A DNA stretch of 37,830 bases from Coriobacteriaceae bacterium AM48-5 (lineage in GTDB: Bacteria > Actinomycetota > Coriobacteriia > Coriobacteriales > Coriobacteriaceae), in assembly GCA_027669525.1 (NCBI GenBank), contig JAQEDJ010000022.1:1-37830 (forward strand), written 5' to 3'. How positions within the stretch are numbered: the first letter of the stretch is position 1; every line of letters begins with the position of its first letter. The position numbers were made by a program, and so were the translations under genes. Positions 23,735 through 33,999 of the stretch are shown here, piece by piece. The notes beneath the pieces are model-generated. The model saw only the letters and a program-made list of their open reading frames with translations. It was not told the DNA's origin and made no database searches.

Positions 23735-25297
23735 CTACTTACCGTCGTCGTCTTCGGCTTCTTCGCGCGCATAGAGCTCCAGCATGCGGCGGCGGTATTC
23801 GCGCACAGCGAGCTTGGCGCGCTCCAGGCGGCGGCGCTCACGCGGAGTCAGCTCGGACGGGTCGACCTCGTCTCCATAGGTCTTATCGGCAAGCAGGTGC
23901 GCCGCGTCCACGATGCGGGCATCGATGTGGCCGCTCGCCGCCTCGGCGGAAAGACGCTCGGCAATCGTATCGAGCGTAGGCAGGCCCTCGAATACGCGAC
24001 CATGGCCATGCGAGGTCAGCAGCTCGTGCTCGCGCGCGAGCAAGCTCGCTAGGTCGTGGTGGGCGCGCAAGATGTCGAGCGCATCGGATGGATGCTCGGC
24101 AACCTCTGCCACGGCGGCGACCGGTGCGGCATCCACCACGCGGTAGAAGAGCTGCGCGAGCAATGGCATCAAGAACACCGTGATGGCACCGGCGGCAACC
24201 ATGACCGACGCAATATCTTGCGACAGCGCGCCCGCGTTGACGGCAACGCTCGTAACGGCAACGATGATCGGCAGCGCCGTGGTGCAGTACAGGGCCACGG
24301 TAATGCGACCATACGCCGACACATCGCGCGTCGCAGGACAAATGCTCATGGAAATAAGAATGGGCACGGCACGAATAATCAACAACGCCACGATAAAGCC
24401 CACGAGCAGACCCGGGCGCGACGCCACGGCCGTCAGATCGATCTTTGCGCCCGATACGGTAAAGAACACCGGAATCAAAAAACCGTAGGCCAGACCGTCG
24501 AGCTTGGTCTCGAGCGTATGGTTGCCCTCGGGGATGATATAGCGCAGGACAAAGCCGGCGGCAAAAGAACCCAACACGATGTCGAGATCAAAGACAGCCG
24601 AGAATGCCACGAGCGTGACCAGGATGAGCACCGTCAGGCGCACGAAGGTCTGCGACGTGGTATCGGCGCGCTCCTCAACAAATGCAAAGAAGCGGCTGCC
24701 GACGCGCTTGGAGCGGCTCGGGACCACGGCCAGCAACACGCAAACCACCGCAAACAAGCCAAGGATAACGAGCGTTTGGATGCCAGTGCGGGCAGACAAC
24801 AGCACCGACATGGCGAGCACGGGACCGAGCTCGCCCCAAGTGCCATACGCGAGAATCGAGTCGCCCACGCGCGTGCCGGTAAGCGAGCGCTCACGCATGA
24901 TGGGCACGAGCGTGCCGAGCGCCGTGGAGGTAAGAGCAAGCGTCACAGCGATACCGTCGAAATGACTGACTGAGAACCACGGGGTAAAGCGCACGGCAAG
25001 CCAGGCGATACCAAACGTGACGACCCACGTCGCCAAGCCGTAGCGCCCCTCGACGCCCGTGATGCTCTTGGGGTCGATCTCAAAGCCGGCAAGCAGGAAC
25101 AAAAAGGCCAGGCCCAGCTCGGACACAAGCGAGACCTCGGCATCTACATGGATGACGCCGAGCATATGGGGTCCCAGTACCGCGCCGAGCACGAGCAAAA
25201 AGACCGTCTCGGGAACGGGTTTTCCGGGAATCGCCGAGGCGATAAAAGGACTCGCAAAGGCCACGAGTGCGATGATGGCGAGCGAAACGAATGCCAT
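23735..25297 (-). CDS. CPA2-family monovalent cation:proton antiporter
   Basis: A 520-residue membrane protein with about twelve transmembrane segments in the first ~400 residues. Typical CPA2 (Na+/H+ or K+/H+ exchanger, KefB/NapA-like) features are PVPETVFLLVLGAVLGPHMLG, LGLAFLFLLAGFEIDP (the conserved acidic helix region), TALGTLVPIMRE and GLLIPVFF-like YGFLIPVFFTVSGAKIDL. The ~120-residue C-terminal tail is cytoplasmic, charged and helical (PRERRRLERAKLAVREYRRR), without a recognisable RCK/TrkA-N nucleotide domain. ATG follows AGAAAGG. Likely cation/pH homeostasis. Ion specificity cannot be told. Confidence 0.88.
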   Translation of the reverse strand: MAFVSLAIIALVAFASPFIASAIPGKPVPETVFLLVLGAVLGPHMLGVIHVDAEVSLVSELGLAFLFLLAGFEIDPKSITGVEGRYGLATWVVTFGIAWLAVRFTPWFSVSHFDGIAVTLALTSTALGTLVPIMRERSLTGTRVGDSILAYGTWGELGPVLAMSVLLSARTGIQTLVILGLFAVVCVLLAVVPSRSKRVGSRFFAFVEERADTTSQTFVRLTVLILVTLVAFSAVFDLDIVLGSFAAGFVLRYIIPEGNHTLETKLDGLAYGFLIPVFFTVSGAKIDLTAVASRPGLLVGFIVALLIIRAVPILISMSICPATRDVSAYGRITVALYCTTALPIIVAVTSVAVNAGALSQDIASVMVAAGAITVFLMPLLAQLFYRVVDAAPVAAVAEVAEHPSDALDILRAHHDLASLLAREHELLTSHGHGRVFEGLPTLDTIAERLSAEAASGHIDARIVDAAHLLADKTYGDEVDPSELTPRERRRLERAKLAVREYRRRMLELYAREEAEDDDGK

Positions 25298-25366
25298 GTG
25301 ATGCCTTTCTCTTGTTTGCGCTTCACTGTAGCACCCTCGCCGTCCTCAACGCGCCGCGAGCTGTCG

Positions 25367-25372
25367 TATCAT
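25367..25372 (+). promoter_or_regulatory. possible -10 element of purL
   Basis: TATCAT lies 110 nt upstream of the purL start with no clear -35. The leader 25373-25481 has no recognised riboswitch fold or PurR-like box. Confidence 0.25.
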
Positions 25373-25481
25373 AGTGAGGTTTACAAACATGTGGCTCAAG
25401 GCGACCGCAGGGCAGACCCCGCAAACCGACCGCTGCCGCATACCGTACCGTACGCCCAACCGATCAGGAAGGCAGGAACCA

Positions 25482-28400
25482 ATGGTCTCTCGTATCTACG
25501 TGGAGAAGAAACCCGGGTTCGACGTCGAGGCTCAGCAGCTCAAGGGCGAGCTGACCGAAATTCTCGGCATCAAGGGCATCGAGGCCCTGAGGATTATCAA
25601 CCGCTACGACGTCGAGGGCATCGACAAGGAGCTTTTCCGGTCCTGCGTGCCGACCGTCTTTAGCGAGCCCCAGGTCGATGTGACCTACGACGAGCTCCCC
25701 GCAAGCGATGGCGCCGTCTTTGCCGTCGAATTCCTGCCTGGCCAGTTTGACCAGCGCGCCGACTCCGCCAGCGAGTGCGTGCAGCTCATCAGCCAGGGCG
25801 AGCGCCCCGCCGTGCGCTCCGCCAAGGTCTATATGATCTCGGGCGCTCTGGACGAGGCCGCCATCGATGCCATCAAGCACTACGTGGTGAACCCCGTCGA
25901 GGCGCGCATCGCCTCGCTCGACCTACCCGAGACGCTGTACATGGAGACCCCCGAGCCCCAGCCCGTCGAGGTGCTCGACGGTTTCCGCGAGCTCGACGAA
26001 GCCGGCCTTGCCGCCTTTATTTCCGAGCGCGGCCTTGCCATGGACGAGGCGGACATCGCCTTCTGCCAGCAGTACTTCCGCGATGAGGATCGCGACCCCA
26101 CCATCACCGAGATCCGCGTGATCGACACCTACTGGTCCGATCACTGCCGCCACACCACCTTCGGCACCGTCCTGGACGACGTGACGATCGACGACGCCGT
26201 GGTGCAGCAGGCCTCGACCGTTACATGGAGATGCGCCACGAACTCGGCCGCGACGCCAAGCCCGTCTGTCTCATGGACATGGGCACCATCGGCGCCAAGT
26301 ATCTCAAGAAGACCGGCGTCATGTCCGATGTCGATGAGTCGGAGGAGATCAACGCCTGCACCGTCAAGGTGAAGGTCGATGTCGACGGCGAGGACCAGGA
26401 CTGGCTGTTCCTCTTTAAGAACGAGACCCACAACCACCCCACCGAGATCGAGCCCTTCGGCGGTGCCGCCACCTGCGTGGGCGGCGCTATCCGCGACCCG
26501 CTCTCGGGCCGCAGCTATGTGTATCAGGCCATGCGTGTCACCGGTGCCGGCGACCCCACCGTCCCCGTGTCCGAGACGCTCGAGGGCAAGCTGCCGCAGC
26601 GCAAGCTCGTAACCACCGCTGCCGCCGGCTACTCCAGCTACGGCAACCAGATCGGCCTTGCCACCGGCCAGGTCAACGAGCTCTATCACCCCGGCTACGT
26701 GGCCAAGCGCATGGAGGTCGGCGCCGTCGTGGGCGCTACCCCGGCAAACCACGTGCGCCGCGAGTGCCCCGCCCCCACCGACAAGATCATCCTGCTGGGC
26801 GGCCGCACCGGCCGTGACGGCATCGGCGGCGCCACCGGCTCCTCCAAGACCCAGAACACCGAGTCCATCGAGACCTCGGGCGCCGAGGTCCAGAAGGGCA
26901 ACGCCCCGGTCGAGCGCAAGCTGCAGCGCCTGTTCCGCCGCGGCGACGCCTGCCGTCTGATCAAGCGCTGCAACGACTTTGGCGCCGGCGGCGTCTCGGT
27001 TGCCGTGGGCGAGCTTGCCGACGGCCTGTATGTCGACCTCGATACCGTGACCAAGAAGTACGACGGCCTGGACGGCACCGAGCTCGCCATCTCTGAATCC
27101 CAGGAGCGAATGGCTTGCGCCGTCGCTGACGGTGACGTCGAGGAGTTCATGGGCTACGCCGCCGAGGAGAACCTGGAGGCGACCGTTATCGCCGAGGTTA
27201 CCGCCGAGCCGCGCATGCGCATGGCCTGGAACGGCGTCGCCATCGTCGACCTGTCCCGTGAGTTCCTCAACTCCAACGGTGCACCCAAGCACCAGGTCGC
27301 CCACGTCTGCGCCCGTAGCGTGTGGCAGCCAGCTGGGCCGGCACCACGCTTGCCGAGCGCATGACCTCGCTTGTCACCGACCTCAACGTCGCCTCCAACA
27401 AGGGCCTTTCCGAGCGCTTCGACTCCACCATCGGCGCCGCGACCGTGCTCATGCCCTTTGGCGGCAAGACGCAGCTCACTCCGAGCTCGGCCATGGTCGC
27501 CAAGTTCCCCGTGGACGGCGAGACCACCACGGCGAGTGCCATGCATGGGGCTTCAACCCCTATCTGATGGAGGCCGACCAGTTTGCGGGCGCCTACCTGT
27601 CCGTGGTCGAGTCCATCGCCAAGCTCGTTGCCGCCGGCTTTGAGCATAAGCGCACCTACCTCTCCTTCCAAGAGTACTTCGAACGTCTGCGCACCGAGGC
27701 CGAGCGCTGGGGCAAGCCCATGGCAGCCGTCCTGGGCGCCTTATGGCCCAGGTCGATCTGGGTGCCGGCGCCATCGGCGGCAAGGACTCCATGAGCGGCT
27801 CCTTTGAGGACGAGGCCGGCGAGCTCAACGTTCCGCCGACCTGATCAGCTTCGCTGTGGCCGTGGGCCGCGCGGCGCGCGCTGTCTCCCCTGAGTTCAAG
27901 GGTCTGACGCACCGCATCGTCCGCATCGCCCCCGCCACCTACGGCGAGGACTACCGTCCCGACGCCCAGCAGCTGCTCGCCGCATTTGACGCCGTCGAGG
28001 CGCTCACTGCTACCGGCAACGCCCTGGCCATCTCCACGCCCGGCTACGGCTGCGGCGCCGAGAGCCTCTTTAAGATGTGCGTCGGTAACCAGATCGGTAT
28101 CGAGCTTGCCGAGGATGTAGACGTGGAGAGCCTCTTCACCCCGCTCTACGGCAGCTTTATCGTCGAGCTCGCCGAGGACGCCGAGCTGCCCGAGGTCGCC
28201 GACGGCGTTGTCGTCGAGCCCCTGGGTACCACCGTCGAGGGCTATGTCATCGACACCGGCTCCGAGGTCATCGAGCTCGCCGAGCTCCAAGAGGCCTGGG
28301 AGAGCGGTATCGAGGGCGTCTTTGCCTATCGCAGCGCCGGCGAGCAGCCCGAGGTCGAGACCATCGACTTCCGTACCAAGGACATCCACGTGTACGGCGG

Positions 28401-29223
28401 CGCCAAGATCGCCCGTCCGCGCGTGATTATCCCGGTGTTCCCCGGCAACAACTGCGAGTACGACAGCGCCCGCGCCTTCCGCGCCGCCGGCGCCGAGGCC
28501 GACACCTTCGTGATCAACAACCTCACGCCCGAGGCTGTTGCCGAAAGCACCCACGAGCTTGCCCGTCGCATCCGCCAAAGCCAGATCGTCATGATCCCCG
28601 GCGGCTTCTCGGGCGGCGACGAGCCCGACGGCTCCGCCAAGTTCATCACGGCGTTCTTCCGCGCTCCCGAGGTCACCGAGGCAGTCCGCGACCTGCTCAA
28701 GGCCCGCGATGGCCTGATGCTGGGCATCTGCAACGGCTTCCAGGCCCTGATCAAGCTCGGCCTGGTGCCCTACGGCGACATCGTCGACGCCACGCCCGAT
28801 GCGCCCACGTTGACGTTCAACACCATCGGTCGCCACCAGAGCCGTCTGGTGCGCACCCGCATCTCGTCCAACCTGTCCCCGTGGCTGTCGCAGTGCAGCC
28901 TGGACGACCCCTACACCGTCGCCATCAGCCACGGCGAGGGCCGCTTTGTCGCCAATGACGAAGTGCTCGCCCAGCTGATCGTCAACGGCCAGGTCGCCAC
29001 GCAGTACGTGGGCGAGGACGGCAAGCCCAGCATGGATCTTTCCGTCAACCCCAACGGCTCTGCACTCGCCATCGAGGGCATCACGAGCCCCGACGGCCGC
29101 GTCCTAGGCAAGATGGGCCACGCCGAGCGTCGCGGCGACAACCTGTACCGCAACGTGCCCGAGCATGTCCCCGGCGATAAGTTCATGCCGATCTTTGAAA
29201 GCGGCGTGGCCTACTTCGCTTAA
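25482..29223 (+). CDS. purL: phosphoribosylformylglycinamidine synthase, single chain (five frameshifts)
   Basis: Fourth step of purine synthesis: FGAR + Gln + ATP to FGAM. The large one-chain enzyme has an N-terminal PurS-like part, two AIRS-type halves (YWSDHCRHTTF, LFKNETHNHPTEIEPFGGAATCVGG, FGAGGVSVAVGELADG, GAGAIGGKDSMSG) and a C-terminal glutaminase (IPVFPGNNCEYDSARAF, catalytic Cys in GICNGFQ, His in AISHGEGRF). The frame is lost at five places: near 26213 (QQA-LDRYMEM), 27329 (to AASWAGTT), 27543 (ASAM-AWGFNPYL), 27739 (LGA-LMAQVDL) and 27839 (VPPT-LISFAV). Each is explained by one missing base, mostly C or G. With five bases added the span is exactly 1249 codons (1248 aa), the family's usual length. 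ATG 25482 follows GGAAGGCAGGAA. Confidence 0.95.
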
Positions 29224-29260
29224 AGCTATCCCATCGGGTACAATCCCTCGGGTAACATCG

Positions 29261-29296
29261 CCCGCCACCGGCACTCCCGGTGGCGGGTTCTTTTTT
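29261..29296 (+). terminator. terminator of purL
   Basis: Perfect 11-bp stem CCCGCCACCGG / CCGGTGGCGGG, 5-nt loop, then TTCTTTTTT. It starts 38 nt after the purL stop and ends shortly before the EamA start, so the EamA gene needs its own promoter or read-through. Confidence 0.9.
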
Positions 29297-29321
29297 GCTT
29301 CGCGCACATAGGAAGGACATC

Positions 29322-30255
29322 ATGGAAAGCCGCAAGCCGTATCTCGCCACCCTGCCCGGACTCATCCTGGGCTGCCTCGTTTGCTGCGCGCTCTGGGGAT
29401 CGGCCTTTCCCTGCATCAAGATCGGCTACGGCCTCTTCGGCATCCCCGCGCACGATAGCGCCTCGCAGCTGCTCTTCGCGGGTCTACGCTTCACCCTTGC
29501 CGGCATGCTGGTCATTGTTGGCATGAGCGTGGCCCAGCGTCGTCCGCTCGTTCCGCAAGCGCGCGACATCAAGCCCATCCTCACGTTGTCGCTCTTCCAG
29601 ACTATCGGCCAGTACTTCTTTTTCTACCTGGGACTCTCGCGCGCCAGCGCCATGTCGAGCTCCATCATCGAGGCCAGCGCCAACTTCCTCGCAATCCTCT
29701 TTGCCGCCCTAGCGTTTCGCACCGAAAAGCTCGATACGGCCAAGGTGCTCGGCTGCGTGCTGGGGTTTGCCGGCGTCGCACTCGTCAACCTTTCGGGCGC
29801 GGATGGCACCTTTGGCTTTACGCTCGACGGCGAGGGCTTTATCTTGGCTTCCACCGTCGCAGGCGCCTTTCGACCTGCCTGATCGGCATCTTCTCGCGCG
29901 AGCACAACGGCGTTTTGCTTGCCGGGTGGCAGTTCTTGGTCGGCGGCCTGGTCCTCACCGTCATCGGCTTTTTGATGGGTGGCGTGCTCTCCCCCACGGC
30001 GATTACCCCCGCTATCGCGCTCATTATCTATATGGCACTCATCTCCGCGGTCGCCTACTCGCTGTGGTCGCGTCTGCTTGCCGTCAACCCCGTCAGCCGC
30101 GTGTCGGTCTTTGGCTTTATGAATCCCGTCTTTGGCGTGCTGCTGAGCGCGCTGCTGCTCGGCGAGGCGCCGGCACGAGCCCCGTTACCGTCATCGTTGC
30201 CCTGCTGTTGGTCTGCGGCGGCATCATCATCGTCAACAAACCCAAAAAGGCCTAG
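29322..30255 (+). CDS. EamA/DMT-family transporter (two frameshifts)
   Basis: Inner-membrane drug/metabolite exporter with two EamA repeats of about five helices each. The first repeat spans LILGCLVCCALWGSAFPCIKIGYG to VLGCVLGFAGVALVNLSGADG; the second runs from LASTVAGAFSTCLIGIFSREHNG to VIVALLLVCGGIIIVNKPKKA. Frame breaks occur near 29870 (AGAF into STCLIGIF, one T) and near 30172 (LLLGEA into AGTSPVTVIVALLL, one C in GGCC). Corrected length is exactly 312 codons (311 aa). ATG 29322 follows AGGAAGG. Substrate unknown; related proteins export amino acids or metabolites. Confidence 0.87.
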
Positions 30256-30355
30256 CGAACTGCCCTGATTTAGCAGAGGGGATTCACATACTTTAATTTA
30301 TGGAGTACATCGGTGAGTTGAGGGGCGCCACGAACCCCAGCGTTCGCCCCTATTT

Positions 30356-31498
30356 CTAGCGTATCTGGACGCCGGATTTCTTTTTCTCGGCCTTGACGCG
30401 GTATAGCTCCGCATCGGCGGCGCGAAGCAAGTCTTGCCAGGTATCGACGCCATCACCGACCCGTGCGTAGCCGATGGACATCTGCAACAGATACGGCACC
30501 TCGGCACGCGCGAGCTCGTCGTTGATTGCCGCGCACAGATCTATGATTTCCTGCTCCTCTGTCGCCTTTTGGAGCACTACGAACTCATCGCCGCCATAAC
30601 GTGCGATAAAGCCACCAGACGCCGAGCAGACATCTTTGAGCACCGTGGAGATAACCTGAAGAGCATGATCGCCCTCAACATGTCCATGGCGATCGTTAAT
30701 CTGCTTAAAGCCATCGGCGTCCATCATAAGCAGATACACATCTTTGGCCTGATCCATATTCGAGAAGAGCGACAGCATATAGGTCTCAAAGCGGTTGCGA
30801 TTGTTGAGACCGGTCAACGGGTCGGTCGAGATCATCTGCTCCTGGCAAACAATGTAGAGCTGCAACATACTTAACATGATGCCGACACTAAGGCAAGGAC
30901 CCGAACAAAAGACCTGAAAGACACCAGCTACCAGGGCCGGAATGGCGAAAAATGCCAAGGTTTGATAGATGGCCTTCTTTTGTAGGCTCTCGACCTTGCA
31001 AGATTGTATAAACGCATGCAGGGACGTATATATAACGTAGCAGTAGCTGACGATGGGCTGGATCATATAGACAAAACCACGACGATACGCGCCCTGCGCA
31101 TCGATATAGAACAGGGCATGCGTCCAGTAGCTCGAAAACGCCAGTACGACTACCAGCGCCGCAGGCAGCGTTACAAGCGCCACTCTAGAGCGCGCGGTCA
31201 AAAGGCGAGAACCCTGCACCGTCTCGGAATAGATAAACCAAATAAGGCACGCGGCGGCAAAGAGCGAAAACGAAACCGCGTTGGAAATCCAGTTGGCAGC
31301 AATGCCCAGCGTGCCGCCCACACCGTCCGAAAGCGTCCAGATTATATCGAATAACATGTACGCGGCAGAGGTGTAGCCGAGCGTACTAAACAATAACTGC
31401 TGGGTACTCGAGAACAAGGAGTGGCGACTTCGCGCGGCAAGCCCGATAAGAACAATCATGCATAGCAGGAATATCTCGATCGTGAGTGCCTTAACCAC
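30356..31498 (-). CDS. membrane-bound diguanylate cyclase (GGDEF)
   Basis: Predicted to make the second messenger c-di-GMP from two GTP. About seven hydrophobic segments fill the N-terminal ~220 residues, forming an unrecognised membrane sensor. The C-terminal GGDEF domain begins STDPLTGLNNRNRFETYM, includes LLMMDADGFKQINDRHGH, and has an intact active site YGGDEF. The upstream RxxD inhibitory site is absent (SASGG at that position), so product feedback through that site is unlikely. GTG 31498 is preferred (GAAGGGA ~9 nt upstream); a TTG at 31516 would add six residues. A weak hairpin (GGGGCG/CGCCCC, ~30321-30350) follows the gene. Confidence 0.92.
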   Translation of the reverse strand: MVKALTIEIFLLCMIVLIGLAARSRHSLFSSTQQLLFSTLGYTSAAYMLFDIIWTLSDGVGGTLGIAANWISNAVSFSLFAAACLIWFIYSETVQGSRLLTARSRVALVTLPAALVVVLAFSSYWTHALFYIDAQGAYRRGFVYMIQPIVSYCYVIYTSLHAFIQSCKVESLQKKAIYQTLAFFAIPALVAGVFQVFCSGPCLSVGIMLSMLQLYIVCQEQMISTDPLTGLNNRNRFETYMLSLFSNMDQAKDVYLLMMDADGFKQINDRHGHVEGDHALQVISTVLKDVCSASGGFIARYGGDEFVVLQKATEEQEIIDLCAAINDELARAEVPYLLQMSIGYARVGDGVDTWQDLLRAADAELYRVKAEKKKSGVQIR

Positions 31499-31561
31499 TA
31501 GACGCCATCCCTTCAATATCCAAGTGGTCAGAATCGCCCGATTCGTGCCTGGGCAATAAAC

Positions 31562-31638
31562 ACCCCTACTCCGCAGGGGTATAGGGAATAATAGCAGAGC
31601 GCCCGAACGTCACTGCAAGACAGCTCTCGTTCGGGCGC
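31562..31638 (-). terminator. hairpins downstream of the KdgT-like gene
   Basis: GCGCCCGAACG (31599-31609) and CGTTCGGGCGC (31628-31638) form a perfect 11-bp stem with an 18-nt loop, followed on the minus strand by TCTGCTATTATT. A second small hairpin ACCCCT/AGGGGT (31562-31580) lies beyond. The U-tract is imperfect, so efficiency is uncertain. Confidence 0.55.
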
Positions 31639-31687
31639 CCATACGGCGCGAATTGCACACGCCGGCTTGATTGACTCGCGTCGACGA

Positions 31688-32710
31688 TTACTCGCCGTCG
31701 ATGTCGGTCGCGACGGCCTCCTTAATAGCCTCGACGCCTTCGACCGACAGATCCTCTTCGCCGTGGCAGAACTTCTTATCGACCCAGCCGGTCAGAATCG
31801 GGGCCATGATGGCCGTGATGATGACGGCGGTGGCGATCTGCGCATACGCGGTGGGCGCAAGCTCGGCATAGCGCGGCGCGACCTCAGCAAGAGCAACCGG
31901 CGTGGTCATAGCCGTGCCGGCGATGGTGGAGCAAGCAACGGCGGCCTTGCCGTTGCCGCCGCACAAGCGCTCGAAGGCAAAGGTGATGGGGCCAACGATA
32001 AACAGCGTGACAAGGCCCAGCAAGATGCCGGAAATACCGCCGGTGATAAAGCTCGACAGGCTCATGGACGCACCGAGCTGAAATCCGATGACGGCAATCG
32101 CAGGATTGGCACCGGGAACCAGCAGGTTCTTGATAAACGGGAACAGGTTGCCCAGAACCATGCCGATAACGAGTGGCAAGATGGAGCCGATAATGGTGCC
32201 AATGGGAATGTTGGCGAGGCCGGAAACACCGAGGATGATCATCGTGACGGCGGGGCCGGCCGTAAAGAACAGGATACCGACGGCGCCCTGCTCAGACTCA
32301 TCGCCGAACTCGCCCATGATGCCCGTATAGAGCGCCATGTTGCAAAACGTGATGCCGCCGATGATAGACACGGAGCTCAGACCCAGGAAGCTGTCGTTAA
32401 AGAAATATGCCACGCCCAGGCCGAGAGCCGCTGCGACGACCAGCTTGGGAATCAGCACGACGATGCCGGTCTTGATAGCGCCCGGCGTGGACTTAAAGCT
32501 GATGCCGGCGCCCACAAACAGCAGGATCGCGGCGACGATGGTATTGGAGCCACCGCGGCAGGCAGCCGTAAAGAAGCCGCCGATCTCAAAAACCTGCGGG
32601 CAGAAGGTATTGAGCAGAAGGCCGACGATCATCGGGTAGATCATGATGTCGCCCGGGATACGCGGGACCTTGATTTTCTTTTGCTCGTTGGCGGTTGCTT
32701 CCTGTGCCAT
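31688..32710 (-). CDS. kdgT: 2-keto-3-deoxygluconate permease (KdgT family)
   Basis: A 340-residue membrane protein with about ten hydrophobic segments, matching the KdgT family that imports 2-keto-3-deoxygluconate (a pectin/uronate breakdown product) with protons. Recognisable parts are KVPRIPGDIMIYPMIVGLLLNTF, AAILLFVGAGISFK, IIGGITFCNMALYTGIMGEFGDE, GANPAIAVIGFQLGASMSLSSF and AGTAMTTPVALAEV. ATG 32710 follows GGGGG at good spacing and removes an unlikely N-terminal extension. No uronate catabolic genes lie in the window, so the substrate is a family-based guess. Upstream TACTGT is a poor -10 candidate. Confidence 0.88.
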   Translation of the reverse strand: MAQEATANEQKKIKVPRIPGDIMIYPMIVGLLLNTFCPQVFEIGGFFTAACRGGSNTIVAAILLFVGAGISFKSTPGAIKTGIVVLIPKLVVAAALGLGVAYFFNDSFLGLSSVSIIGGITFCNMALYTGIMGEFGDESEQGAVGILFFTAGPAVTMIILGVSGLANIPIGTIIGSILPLVIGMVLGNLFPFIKNLLVPGANPAIAVIGFQLGASMSLSSFITGGISGILLGLVTLFIVGPITFAFERLCGGNGKAAVACSTIAGTAMTTPVALAEVAPRYAELAPTAYAQIATAVIITAIMAPILTGWVDKKFCHGEEDLSVEGVEAIKEAVATDIDGE

Positions 32711-32867
32711 GAAACCCCCATTTCCGTTGACGGGACACAAAAGACAACGTCACACTTTGCTACAGTAAAGTCTGAACATGGTACCAGAAGAAGCAGACCG
32801 ACTCGGTGAGAAATTCAATTCACCGGACAGAAGCGGGGTGAGCAGGAGGGACAACCCGTTCGCGGCC

Positions 32868-33191
32868 CTATATAAGGCTCAAGACGATATAGAACACGAT
32901 TCCCGAGACGCAGCACCACAGCATCGACTTTGTCTTGATTGCCACCGCCACGACGCCGGCAGCCGCAATCCAGGGAACCAAGGCAGGCCAGAGTCCCGCG
33001 TCGAACGCGCCGGGGCTCACCAAGTCGTTGGCGACCAGCGCGGCAAAGGCAGCGGGCGGGATATAACCCAGGGCCTCGGTAATGCGGGGCGACAGCGTTC
33101 TCCCGCGCAAGGCGAACGCCGGCGCGATGCGAAAGAACGCGATAGCAGCCCACGATGACAGCCACAGAACCAAGAACTCGTTAACGGGCAT
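32868..33191 (-). CDS. azlD: AzlD-domain branched-chain amino acid exporter small subunit
   Basis: A 107-residue, four-helix membrane protein of the AzlD family (FLVLWLSSWAAIAFFRIAPAFAL, LGYIPPAAFAALVAN, VVAVAIKTKSMLWCCVSGIVFYIVLSLI). AzlC and AzlD together form an exporter of branched-chain amino acids in bacteria such as Bacillus and Corynebacterium (BrnFE). ATG 33191 overlaps the azlC stop by 11 nt, with AGAGGTG upstream, so the two are translationally coupled. It could balance the LivFGMH importer encoded in the same window. Confidence 0.9.
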   Translation of the reverse strand: MPVNEFLVLWLSSWAAIAFFRIAPAFALRGRTLSPRITEALGYIPPAAFAALVANDLVSPGAFDAGLWPALVPWIAAAGVVAVAIKTKSMLWCCVSGIVFYIVLSLI

Positions 33192-33873
33192 CGCGGGCAC
33201 CTCTTCCGTCAAATACGGCATCGCACGCCAGCGCAATGGCAATGCCGACCACGACGCTTGCCGGCACGGCAATATTCGTGAGGCCCAAGAACTTGCATAC
33301 GGCGACGGACACCGCGCCCGAAACCGCCGCGACAACGTTGCCGCGCGACAGCCGCTGCGAAAAGAGTAGACAGATAAAGAGCGACGTGCAGACGAAACTC
33401 GCAATAGCGGTGGGAACATCGGCAACGGCACCGGCGATGGCACCCATCGTGCACGAAGCGCCCCATGTCGCGATGAGGATCACGTTGAGCACGAAGGATT
33501 CGCGCGGGCCCCAATCCTCCCCCTCAACCAGCTTGGCAAGCGAGATGCCGTATGCCTCCTCGGTGAGCGTCGCGGCAACAGCCAGCGTCTGACGCTTCGA
33601 GGCGCCCGCCAGATGGGGTGCGATCGATGCCGAATAAAGTGCAAAGCGCGATGAGATGGCGGCGACGCTCGCGATAATCGAAGGTGCCGGTACGCCCGCC
33701 AGCCAAAGATTGCAGATCATAAACTGGCCGCTGCCCGTCACAAACGTGCTGCTCAGAGCAAAGACCATCCAGGGCTCCATTCCCGTCTGCCCCATGATCA
33801 TTCCGCACGGCGCGCCTATCGCAACATAGGTAAGCATCACCGGCCAGACGGTTCTAACGATTTTGAGCACCAT
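33181..33873 (-). CDS. azlC: AzlC-family branched-chain amino acid exporter large subunit
   Basis: About 230 residues with several transmembrane helices, matching AzlC/BrnF. It has YVAIGAPCGMIMGQTGMEPW near the N-terminus, then STFVTGSGQFMICNLWLAG, and NVILIATWGASCTMGAIAGA further on. It works with AzlD in the same membrane complex. The reading frame extends upstream to 33942, but ATG 33873 (MVLKIVRTVWPVML) matches where family members begin, despite a weak ribosome site (GATGAGAAG). It is divergent from the HD-domain hydrolase gene. Confidence 0.9.
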   Translation of the reverse strand: MVLKIVRTVWPVMLTYVAIGAPCGMIMGQTGMEPWMVFALSSTFVTGSGQFMICNLWLAGVPAPSIIASVAAISSRFALYSASIAPHLAGASKRQTLAVAATLTEEAYGISLAKLVEGEDWGPRESFVLNVILIATWGASCTMGAIAGAVADVPTAIASFVCTSLFICLLFSQRLSRGNVVAAVSGAVSVAVCKFLGLTNIAVPASVVVGIAIALACDAVFDGRGARDAR

Positions 33874-33953
33874 ACGCTTCTCATCCTGACAAGGTCTCCG
33901 AGCCGCATGTAGCGACACGGCAGAATCATCATCCGACAGCAACCGAGTTCACC

Positions 33954-33959
33954 TACAAT
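33954..33959 (+). promoter_or_regulatory. -10 element of HD-domain hydrolase gene
   Basis: TACAAT lies about 40 nt upstream of the start ATG 34000, in the 126-nt divergent gap with azlC. No good -35 is visible. Confidence 0.4.
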
Positions 33960-33999
33960 TGCCACCGGATCGAAAGACACAACTTTTTAGGAAGTCATT

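Noticed and set aside
27553..28932. 459-codon minus-strand ORF opposite purL
   Set aside because: Antisense of conserved PurL sequence; low-complexity A/G/D/L composition typical of shadow frames.
25482..29223. purL as a pseudogene or split into separate purL/purQ-like genes
   Set aside because: The pieces align as one continuous FGAM synthase, and five one-base restorations give exactly 1249 codons. Breaks fall inside domains, not at domain borders, and none looks like a start region with a ribosome site.
31667..32809. 380-codon plus-strand ORF opposite kdgT
   Set aside because: Highly charged, low-complexity antisense translation of membrane-protein codons; no domain recognised.
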